Shown here in pieces: positions 39,439-47,339 of a DNA stretch of 64,000 nucleotides (within the stretch, counting starts at the first letter, position 1; the number at the start of each line of letters is the position of its first letter). This DNA comes from Lentisphaerota bacterium (GTDB lineage Bacteria; Verrucomicrobiota; Lentisphaeria; Victivallales; UBA1829). Location of the stretch: contig SUVT01000001.1 of the NCBI GenBank assembly GCA_015061845.1, forward strand, positions 22,741 to 86,740. The letters are read 5' to 3'. Both the position numbers and the translations under genes were made by a program. The notes under the pieces are model-generated. The model had not been told where the DNA came from. It did no database searches and saw only the letters and a program-made list of their open reading frames with translations.

Positions 39439-39468
39439 CCTGACCGGAGAAATAAGTATCCGGTCAGG
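39439..39468 (+). other. Perfect 10-bp intergenic hairpin without a T tract
   Basis: CCTGACCGGA-gaaataagta-TCCGGTCAGG between the FAD fusion and the GH4 gene. Confidence 0.7.
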
Positions 39469-39487
39469 GAAAAATTGGAGAATAGAA

Positions 39488-40849
39488 ATGAAAATAGCAT
39501 TTATCGGAGGCGGATCGCTCCGGCTTTTGCCGATTTTACGGGGGGCAATGTCTGATTCTCCGAAAATCTTCAATAATGGAGAACTCCGTTTTATTGATCT
39601 GAAACAGGATCGTGCGGAGGCTGTTGCCGCAATGGTGAAAGCCACACCGGAATTTTCCAGTGTTGTGAATTGCAAAATATCCTGTCCTTCAACAGAAGAA
39701 GGGTTGAAGGATATTGATATTCTTTACCTGACAATGGCAGCACGCAGGGAACCGCAAAATTCCCAATCATTGATTCTGGCACATGAATACGGTTTCTATT
39801 CCAACGATCAACTGACAATCAGCGGAGCATTTCTTTCCATCCGTTTGGGGAGGATCATTCTGGATCTGGCAAAGAAACTGGAACGTCTTTCGCCAAAGGC
39901 ACTTATGCTGATTTTCCCGAACCCGGTCGCCGTTTACAGTGCTCTTGTCAACAATTATACAAAAATCAAAGCGATCGGGATTTGCGGCGGATTCAACAAT
40001 CACCGCTGGGATCTGACTCGCGCCCTGCTGAACCGGAATGAATATGATCCGGAATGGGACGTTGTCGCAGCCGGGATCAATCACATGTCCTTTATTTTGC
40101 GGGGAAATTACAAAGGGGAAGATCTGTACTCTTCTTTGTGTCCCCGGGTATTTACCGATGACTGGAAACCGCTCCCCGGATCAGAATTGGTGACCAATGT
40201 TCTGCATCAATGTTACAAAAAGTACGGGACAATGATCTTTTCCACTGAATTTGATGGACTTGCAAAGATTTTTCCTGATTTGATTTCTGATTGGACAGAG
40301 AAACAGCTGCAGGCTTCACAGCCGTTCGATCCGGTATTGTGTGAAGAAAGATGGAAAAATAAATACGAAACAAAGTTCCGTTCATTCATAAAAACAGCAG
40401 AAAATCCGGCGGATTTGGATTGGGATGCACCCGAAAATCAGGAGTTGTACGGTAAAAATCTCAGAGACATCTCTCTGCCGATTTTTAAGGCTGTTGCAGG
40501 GAAAAAGACGATGCGGATCGTTGCATCTGCGCCCAGCCGGGGAGCCATTGCGGATTTTCCGTCCCATTGGGCAGCAGAATATACAATGGATATCTGCGGA
40601 AAAGAGTTGATCCCGGTGAAGGATCAATATATCCCGGAACCTTTCTACGGTTTGACGGCCTCACTTTCCGAACATCAGACACTGCTTGCCCGGGCGATCG
40701 CGGAACGTTCTCCGGAAGTGTTTGCTCTTGCATTGGAAGCATATCCGATCCATCGTTTTACCGGGAAACGGAATGAATTTTACCGCAGAATGTTTGACCT
40801 TTACCAGGATCTTGATCCGGAAATCATGAAAGCAAAAAAATTCTTTTGA
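39488..40849 (+). CDS. GH4 family glycosidase (NAD-dependent, alpha-glucosidase/galactosidase/glucuronidase type)
   Basis: KIAFIGGGSLRLLPILRG, ILYLTMAARREPQNSQSLI, LIFPNPVAVYSALVN, GICGGFNNHRWDL, GINHMSFILRG. Confidence 0.88.
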   Translation: MKIAFIGGGSLRLLPILRGAMSDSPKIFNNGELRFIDLKQDRAEAVAAMVKATPEFSSVVNCKISCPSTEEGLKDIDILYLTMAARREPQNSQSLILAHEYGFYSNDQLTISGAFLSIRLGRIILDLAKKLERLSPKALMLIFPNPVAVYSALVNNYTKIKAIGICGGFNNHRWDLTRALLNRNEYDPEWDVVAAGINHMSFILRGNYKGEDLYSSLCPRVFTDDWKPLPGSELVTNVLHQCYKKYGTMIFSTEFDGLAKIFPDLISDWTEKQLQASQPFDPVLCEERWKNKYETKFRSFIKTAENPADLDWDAPENQELYGKNLRDISLPIFKAVAGKKTMRIVASAPSRGAIADFPSHWAAEYTMDICGKELIPVKDQYIPEPFYGLTASLSEHQTLLARAIAERSPEVFALALEAYPIHRFTGKRNEFYRRMFDLYQDLDPEIMKAKKFF

Positions 40850-40939
40850 ACAATACAATGGCGGACGGTGCAATATTTGAGGGATATTCTTTATAACACA
40901 CTTGGTATCAAGGAACAACCTTTTGACAGATCATAACTG

Positions 40940-41245
40940 ATCTTTGAAGAAACATTATCTTACATGGATTTTCCATCAGAACATTGGCGTAAGATCCGGA
41001 CAAATAACGGGTTGGAGCGTATTATGAAAGAGATTCGACGGCGAACAAGAGTTGTTGGCAGTTTTCCTGATGGATATTCTGCAATGATGTTAGTCGGAGC
41101 AAGATTACGGCATATTTCTACGACAAAATGGGAAGATCGTCAATATCTCGTTTGTAAAATGGAATTTTGGTAATATAGTAAACAAAACGTACATGGTTTT
41201 GATAATCGGTCAAAATAAAATGTGCGCAAAATTTAGGACACTATC
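40940..41245 (+). mobile_element. Remnant of an IS256-family (Mutator) insertion sequence: transposase C-terminus + candidate right terminal repeat
   Basis: Translation EETLSYMDFPSEHWRKIRTNNGLERIMKEIRRRTRVVGSFPDGYSAMMLVGARLRHISTTKW (to 41173), then TGTGCGCAAAATTTAGGACACTATC (41221-41245). Confidence 0.8.
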
Positions 41246-41264
41246 ACTCAGGAGAGAAATCACC

Positions 41265-42596
41265 ATGAAAAAAATTATACCTAATATGGTATCAGCAACT
41301 GCTCTAGCTCTCTGTATGGGATGTTCAACAACTGACATGGAACAGCCGGACGGCAAAGTTTGGAGAAAGGGTGCTTTGCATTGTCATACACTCTGGTCAG
41401 ATGGCAGATCGCTTCCGGAAACAGCCGTTCAGACATATAAAAATCTGGGATATGATTTTATGTGTATTTCAGATCATAATGTTTACCCTGAAGGGGATTT
41501 ATGGCTTCCAGTTCAACGGGAAACCGGTCCATGGCCCTGTAATCTCGGTTCTGTTGAATATGAACATGCAAAAAAACTGATGAAGGGAAATGTAATTTCC
41601 AAAAAAATCAGTTTCCGCACATATGTCAAGCTCCGAACGATGAAAGAGCTGCAAGAACTGTTCAATGAAGAAGATAAATTCTTGCTTGTCCCCGGGGAAG
41701 AAATTACAGTAATGGGTCTGAAATTTAATGACAGACCCGGTACTTATCAGAATCATTTTAATGTTTTCAATATAGCAAAAACGTTTCCGCCGCTTTCCGG
41801 AAAAACCGGAACAGAAACTGTAAAAAAGAACTTTGAACAATATAAAAAAGCGGTAAACTCCAATCCTGCTCATTCTTTCTTCATGGTCAACCATCCGTAC
41901 TCCTGGGCATGGGATGTTGACCCTGTTACCGTTCTTGACAATCCGGAGATCACCCACTTTGAAATTTGCAATAATGGAAGTTCTATTCCTGTTGATCATA
42001 TTTTTTCCGCAGAAAAATTCTGGGATTTTATTTTGGCACTCCGCCTTGATCGCGGACAGAATATTATCTATGGAACAGCCACAGATGATTCTCATTTCTA
42101 TATTGATGCTGTTGGAAAATATTCGGGCAACAATCTTGGATGGGTCATGGTGAATTGTCCGGGAAAAATGACAGGAAATTCTCTTGCAGAAGCCTTGAAC
42201 CGAGGGGACTTCTATGCAACAAATGGTGTGATTTTGGAAGATGTCACTCTTGACAGCAATGCTAAAACCTTAACGGTCAAAGTGAAAGCTGAAAAAAATG
42301 TAAACTATCAAATCCGGTTCATCGTTACCAACAAAAACTTCGATCGTTCGATTGAGTACAGGGAATTTCCCGCCAAAGAACCGAAATACACAAGAAAATT
42401 ACCGATAATTCCTGAAAATATCGGTACAACTGCTCTGACTGTAAAGGGATCAGAAGGTTCTTATAAGCTCAAAGATGATGATCTTTATGTCCGTGCTATT
42501 GTTATTTCTGACAAAAAATCCCGTTTCCAAGCACCGCTTTATCCTGAAACCGAATGTGCCTGGACCCAACCCCTTGTTAATAAACATCTGAAATAA
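41265..42596 (+). CDS. PHP-domain (metal-dependent phosphoesterase-like) lipoprotein
   Basis: Probable start MKKIIPNMVSATALALCMGC (ORF listed from 41193); ALHCHTLWSDGRSLPETAVQTYKNLGYDFMCISDHN. Confidence 0.8.
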   Translation: MKKIIPNMVSATALALCMGCSTTDMEQPDGKVWRKGALHCHTLWSDGRSLPETAVQTYKNLGYDFMCISDHNVYPEGDLWLPVQRETGPWPCNLGSVEYEHAKKLMKGNVISKKISFRTYVKLRTMKELQELFNEEDKFLLVPGEEITVMGLKFNDRPGTYQNHFNVFNIAKTFPPLSGKTGTETVKKNFEQYKKAVNSNPAHSFFMVNHPYSWAWDVDPVTVLDNPEITHFEICNNGSSIPVDHIFSAEKFWDFILALRLDRGQNIIYGTATDDSHFYIDAVGKYSGNNLGWVMVNCPGKMTGNSLAEALNRGDFYATNGVILEDVTLDSNAKTLTVKVKAEKNVNYQIRFIVTNKNFDRSIEYREFPAKEPKYTRKLPIIPENIGTTALTVKGSEGSYKLKDDDLYVRAIVISDKKSRFQAPLYPETECAWTQPLVNKHLK

Positions 42597-42674
42597 TGGA
42601 ATCTGACAAGGAAAGGATTGAAATATGTCATGAATCCAGAGATAATTTCATGACAACTGAATCTTTATACAACA

Positions 42675-42729
42675 TGACCTTTACCGGGATCTTGATCCGG
42701 AAATCCTGAAAGCAAAAGAGTTTTTTTAA
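42675..42729 (+). pseudogene. Relict duplicate of a GH4 gene 3' end
   Basis: 55 nt, 49/55 identical to the last 55 nt of the GH4 gene (40795-40849); DLYRDLDPEILKAKEFF* vs DLYQDLDPEIMKAKKFF*. Confidence 0.8.
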
Positions 42730-42750
42730 AACTGACAAAGGAGACTTAAA

Positions 42751-43098
42751 ATGCAAATAAAGAATTATGCAAAAGTTGATTTTTCCGATATTCTCCCCGT
42801 CCCGTGTCCCTGCGGAATGAGCAAACGGGCTTTTATTCAGGAATCAGATGGGGAAGTCTCTTTCCATGTAGTTGAAATCAGTATTGATGCAAAACTGCAT
42901 TATCATAAAAAACACAGAGAGATCTACTATATTTTGGAGGGAAACGGTTTTCTGGAGCTGGACGGCGAAAAACTGGCTGTCGAACCCGGCAGTTCCATCA
43001 TGATCAACCCTGGTTGCCGTCATCGTGCATTGGGGAACTTGAAAGTGGTAAACGTTTCTCTTCCCGCCTTTGATCCTGAAGATGAATTTTTTGATTGA
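42751..43098 (+). CDS. Small cupin-domain protein
   Basis: LHYHKKHREIYYILEGNGFLELDGEKLAVEPGSSIMINPGCRHRALG. Confidence 0.9.
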   Translation: MQIKNYAKVDFSDILPVPCPCGMSKRAFIQESDGEVSFHVVEISIDAKLHYHKKHREIYYILEGNGFLELDGEKLAVEPGSSIMINPGCRHRALGNLKVVNVSLPAFDPEDEFFD

Positions 43099-43125
43099 CA
43101 GTTTGCCTGAATTACGTAAAAAAAA

Positions 43126-43149
43126 GCGGCACCTTTTTATTGGTGCCGC
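43126..43149. terminator. Bidirectional terminator between convergent genes
   Basis: GCGGCACC-tttttatt-GGTGCCGC preceded by an A run, between 43098 and 43174. Confidence 0.75.
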
Positions 43150-43173
43150 CGCAAAGGAATTGTTTTCCCGGGA

Positions 43174-45090
43174 TCATTTCTCCTCAAAGGTGATTTTATA
43201 ATCATTTCCGGTACTTTTCAATTCAACGGCTGTCAGTTTTTCCCAGTAACGCCCCAAATCTCTGGGAGAAAGTTTCTGCAGCTTGATCCCGTGCAGAACT
43301 ATTTTCACATCGCCAAGCAAAATCGTATTGTCAGAAAGCACCTGAACGCTGCAGGGGGTCAGGAACGTCACGGTTGCAGGAAGAGAAGCTGAAGTTGCAA
43401 ACTGATCAGAAAGAGACACTTTATTTTCTGAGAAATCAACACTCCGTTTGAAACTCTTTACCCCGGCTTTTTCCGGATATGCGTTTCCAAGATCCACTGT
43501 GATATTCTTCCGGTCAACCCGGAGGAACTTTGCGGTATATTGACGTCCAACCACCTGTTCACGGGAACCGAAAACAGGGGCATTGTGTCCGGAACCTCTT
43601 GTGTACCATAAGGTATAACGCTTATTGGAAAAATTAGTCCTTGTATAAACTCCAGAACCGGCATCAATGATGATCGGTTGATTTTTGAAATAAAGAGTGA
43701 CATGCCCGAGGTCATTATGACCGTGAAGCTCCTGATTATGTCCGGCTTTAACGGCAACGGAAAACCCTTTGGAACGGAGAATCGCAAGGCGGTCCTTGAA
43801 CAGGGAAAACGGTTGAATCTCACAATTGTTATTCTGTAATTCCGGAAGTTCAAAGAGAAGTTTCATACAGTTGCTGAGGTGATTTGCACTTTCCCCGAGA
43901 GTGAATTCTGAATCTTTATTATTCAATCCTTTCAGAGGAGCGGATTTCAGGATTTCTCCGCAAATCGGAACATTGACCTCTATGGTGGGATATGGACCGT
44001 TATCACCATAATTCACCACATGGTTATCCCCGATCCCCACATGGGAAATATATTCAAAAATTGCCCGGACACGGGGCATGGAGAATACTTTATCCATGCT
44101 GCCCGGACGGATTTTGTGGAAAAGATACAGGGAAGAAAACACCTTCAACCCGGCTTTCGTGAAATAAACAGGCCCCTCTTCACAATAGCCGTCATCGGTA
44201 TAATGGTATGTAAAATTAGCATTGATATTCAAAAATTCCCGGAGAAAAGCTGCTGTTCTTGCAGGATCTTTTTCCAAAAATACAGCGACGATGCTGTTAT
44301 TGTAAGAACACCAGACACTCCAGTTGGACTTTTGGGATAATCTCCACCAGGTCATTTCTTTCGTCAGAGGGTGGTACATGATGGAATAAAGAGTCCGTTC
44401 CAAAGTTACAGTCCGGATTCGTTCTGAAAGATTTTCAATGTATTTATCGAATTCTGCTCCGAGGATATGGTGAAGGATCGCCATTTGCGCCCCGGTTTCC
44501 GAGGCAAAAAGATCCGCACGGGGACGGTCAAACAAGAATTTTTTCTTGAAATCCCATTGGGCATGGGCGGGAACACACCAGTAAGATTCTTCCAGGATCG
44601 CCAGCACATGATCCAGCAGCCGGGGCATATATTTTTCTTTATCGCCAGTCAGACAAAGAGCAAGAGAAAGATAAGCCATCTGTTTCCGACGCTGGTAATA
44701 GGGTGTTTGATAATCGACTCTGTTGCCATCCGTGACAAAACGGCGGTAGTTGCTGAAAAGAAGCTGCGGGACCTGATGTTCCGGGACCGCATCAGCCAGC
44801 TTGATGATCTGATCCGCATATTTGCTCTGCCGTGCTTTTTCCCATGCTTTGCGGTCCGAAAAGACCGGATAGAAATTACGGGTGAACTCGCCCTTTGCAA
44901 TTTTTTCAAAGAGGTCTGTTGGAAGAGATGCATCAAAGTATGCAGCTCCATCCAATTTCGGTGAATAAACAGCATTTTTCCTGATATTTTCCTGCCATTG
45001 CTCCTGTATTGTCTGAGCATCGTTGACTGAGCCGTGAAGAATGCTTGCAAAACATCCCGCAATTCCGGCAAGCAGAATAGAATATTTCAT
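43174..45090 (-). CDS. Secreted heparinase II/III-like polysaccharide lyase
   Basis: Signal peptide; ELHGHNDLGHVTLYFKNQPIIIDAGSGVYTR; TRGSGHNAPVFGSREQV. Confidence 0.85.
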   Translation of the reverse strand: MKYSILLAGIAGCFASILHGSVNDAQTIQEQWQENIRKNAVYSPKLDGAAYFDASLPTDLFEKIAKGEFTRNFYPVFSDRKAWEKARQSKYADQIIKLADAVPEHQVPQLLFSNYRRFVTDGNRVDYQTPYYQRRKQMAYLSLALCLTGDKEKYMPRLLDHVLAILEESYWCVPAHAQWDFKKKFLFDRPRADLFASETGAQMAILHHILGAEFDKYIENLSERIRTVTLERTLYSIMYHPLTKEMTWWRLSQKSNWSVWCSYNNSIVAVFLEKDPARTAAFLREFLNINANFTYHYTDDGYCEEGPVYFTKAGLKVFSSLYLFHKIRPGSMDKVFSMPRVRAIFEYISHVGIGDNHVVNYGDNGPYPTIEVNVPICGEILKSAPLKGLNNKDSEFTLGESANHLSNCMKLLFELPELQNNNCEIQPFSLFKDRLAILRSKGFSVAVKAGHNQELHGHNDLGHVTLYFKNQPIIIDAGSGVYTRTNFSNKRYTLWYTRGSGHNAPVFGSREQVVGRQYTAKFLRVDRKNITVDLGNAYPEKAGVKSFKRSVDFSENKVSLSDQFATSASLPATVTFLTPCSVQVLSDNTILLGDVKIVLHGIKLQKLSPRDLGRYWEKLTAVELKSTGNDYKITFEEK

Positions 45091-45236
45091 ATTTTACTCT
45101 CCTTTGTTTCTATCATTTTCTGTTTTGGAATTATGTAAGTTCATAAGCATTACGCTTACAGTTTACTATAGGTTTTCCACAGGTATTTATCAAGCAGGAA
45201 ACAGCAAAAAACTGAATAAAAAACGATATAAAAATT

Positions 45237-45453
45237 AAACAGTTTGAGCAGTATAGCAGAAGGATTTTTTTTACAAAAACATGTGATAATAAAACATTTC
45301 TGACAGATGTAAAAAACTGATGTTTTTTATCGCGGCTGATTTGCAGGCTCAACTGTTCAAAAAAAATTTCTTTTGATTAAACAGTATTTGAAAACATCTG
45401 TCAAACAGTTTATCTTTATGCAGAGTTTGAAACAATATGGGGAGATAAACAGT
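45237..45453. promoter_or_regulatory. Cluster of AAACAGT repeats in a divergent intergenic region (candidate operators)
   Basis: AAACAGT at 45237-45243, 45379-45385, 45403-45409, 45447-45453 between the lyase and the regulator. Confidence 0.5.
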
Positions 45454-45454
45454 C

Positions 45455-46498
45455 ATGGATAAAACCGAATCAAACCAGAAAAGGATCTACAGGTCTCTGC
45501 TGGCAAATATCCGGAACAAAGTTTATCCGGAGGGAGAATTCCTGCCGTCACTCCGCAAACTTGCAAAAATCTATTTCAGCACACCGGGGACAGTACGGCA
45601 AGCGTTGATGAAGCTTCAGGATGACGGACTGATCACGGCTCATCAGGGGCTTGGTTACTGTGTGAATGTTCCCAAGCCTCAATCAAAAAAGATTTTGATT
45701 CTGGAACAAACCAAAAGTGCGCATCTGTATGGTAATTTTCTGAGTGAACTTTGTGCCTGTATTCAGGAATATCCGGAATATGCTGTTCTGCTGGAAGATA
45801 CCATCCGCTACAAAAACGAGCCGGAAAAACTCTATGAACGGCTTCTTTTATTTGCAGATCAATATGAAGCGATCTTTTTCGACGGGTATGATGTAAGACT
45901 TCCGGCAGAGGCGTTTTCTGAACTCAAAAAAAGAACAAAGCTGTTCTATTATTTTGATGCAAACGCCAACGCAGTAACAGTCGGGATCCCGGGGGTTTCC
46001 ACGGATTGGAACCATGGAATGTATATCGGAGTCCGTCACCTGATCGACTGCGGCTGCCGCCGGATCCTTGTGCATACAGGATGGAATGTATCAAGCGATG
46101 GCGCATTCGCGGCTGTCAAGGACTCCTGCAAGGATGTGGAGCTGATCCTTTCGGAAGACAGACTGGTGGATTTTTACAAGATCGTTGAGAGTGAAACCTT
46201 TGACGGAGTTTACAGTTCACAGGACATTGTGGCAGTAAGAGCGATTGCGATTCTCAGGAAACGCGGATTCAAAATTCCCGGAGATATTGCCGTTATAGGC
46301 TATTACAACACCCCATGGTGTGAACATCCATTCTGCCCACTGACTTCTATCAGTATCAACGAAAAAGAGATGATCCGGAAAACATTTGATATGTTTCTTC
46401 AAAACAAAAGTTCAGGGCAAATCTTTGTCTTGCCCTCTCTGGCGATCCGAAATTCAACAACTGATTTTATAAAAAACAAAAAGAGAAAGGAAATATGA
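45455..46498 (+). CDS. Transcriptional regulator, GntR-type HTH + LacI-like sensor
   Basis: [75 protein letters not shown]. Confidence 0.9.
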   Translation: MDKTESNQKRIYRSLLANIRNKVYPEGEFLPSLRKLAKIYFSTPGTVRQALMKLQDDGLITAHQGLGYCVNVPKPQSKKILILEQTKSAHLYGNFLSELCACIQEYPEYAVLLEDTIRYKNEPEKLYERLLLFADQYEAIFFDGYDVRLPAEAFSELKKRTKLFYYFDANANAVTVGIPGVSTDWNHGMYIGVRHLIDCGCRRILVHTGWNVSSDGAFAAVKDSCKDVELILSEDRLVDFYKIVESETFDGVYSSQDIVAVRAIAILRKRGFKIPGDIAVIGYYNTPWCEHPFCPLTSISINEKEMIRKTFDMFLQNKSSGQIFVLPSLAIRNSTTDFIKNKKRKEI

Positions 46499-47271
46499 TG
46501 ATGACAAACAAAATGACAAAATCTGTTCAGCACCTCTTCCGCAAGCAGACAAAGCAATCGTACTTTACCTTGATTGAACTGCTTGTTGTGATTGCCATTA
46601 TTGCAATTCTCGCAGGAATGCTGCTGCCGGCGTTGAATAATGCCAGAGCCAAGGGCTGGAGTGCTTCCTGTACATCCAACCTGAAACAGGCTGGTGTGAT
46701 ATTCGGAAATTATGCATCTGACAACAATGATTTCATGCCGTACAGATATTTTAAGAAATCAAATGAGAAAATTTCCCCATTCTATACTCTTTTTGCTGCC
46801 GGGTATACGGATATAAAAAAGAATGGCGTTTCTATCAAAATCTTTGATTGTCCCGGAGATCGGTCAAGGGAATTTGGTAAAGTCGCAAATGGTACAATGA
46901 ACTATGATTGGCAGAAAGAAAATAAAAAATCCGTAAACCGCAGTTACGGCGTTCAACAATTGCTCGGCTATTTTGTGAATCCTCCGAAGTATTATTCTCC
47001 GTTTAAATTCGGAAAGGGAAATGTAGCAATGACAAGAATCATTCTCATGGCTGATACTCATGATTATACCGCCGAATCAAATCAAACTGTATATGGTCTT
47101 CAGGATTTCAGTTCAAAGAGAAGTACAATGATGCCGGATTCCCACCATCAGGGGTCCGATAATGTCCTTGCTGTTGCAGGGAATGTCAGATCCTTCAGGG
47201 GAGAATATTTCTGGAAGAACAAAGTGTTTTTTGAAGAACCGAAATATACACAATTCACCTATGAGCCGTAA
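46495..47271 (+). CDS. Prepilin-type N-terminal cleavage/methylation domain protein
   Basis: [45 protein letters not shown]; overlaps the regulator stop (ATGA). Confidence 0.92.
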   Translation: MMMTNKMTKSVQHLFRKQTKQSYFTLIELLVVIAIIAILAGMLLPALNNARAKGWSASCTSNLKQAGVIFGNYASDNNDFMPYRYFKKSNEKISPFYTLFAAGYTDIKKNGVSIKIFDCPGDRSREFGKVANGTMNYDWQKENKKSVNRSYGVQQLLGYFVNPPKYYSPFKFGKGNVAMTRIILMADTHDYTAESNQTVYGLQDFSSKRSTMMPDSHHQGSDNVLAVAGNVRSFRGEYFWKNKVFFEEPKYTQFTYEP

Positions 47272-47339
47272 TAAAAGAAATATTGCAGGCTGTATTTCAG
47301 ATAACAGATTCAATATTCAACTGAGAAGGAGTAAAAACA

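Noticed and set aside
43126-43149. Hairpin considered as a mobile-element end
   Set aside because: Position between convergent genes with flanking A/T runs fits an ordinary bidirectional terminator.
45237-45453. AAACAGT boxes considered as a CRISPR-like array
   Set aside because: Repeats are only 7 bp with irregular spacing and no uniform spacers; no CRISPR array or cas gene is seen in the window.
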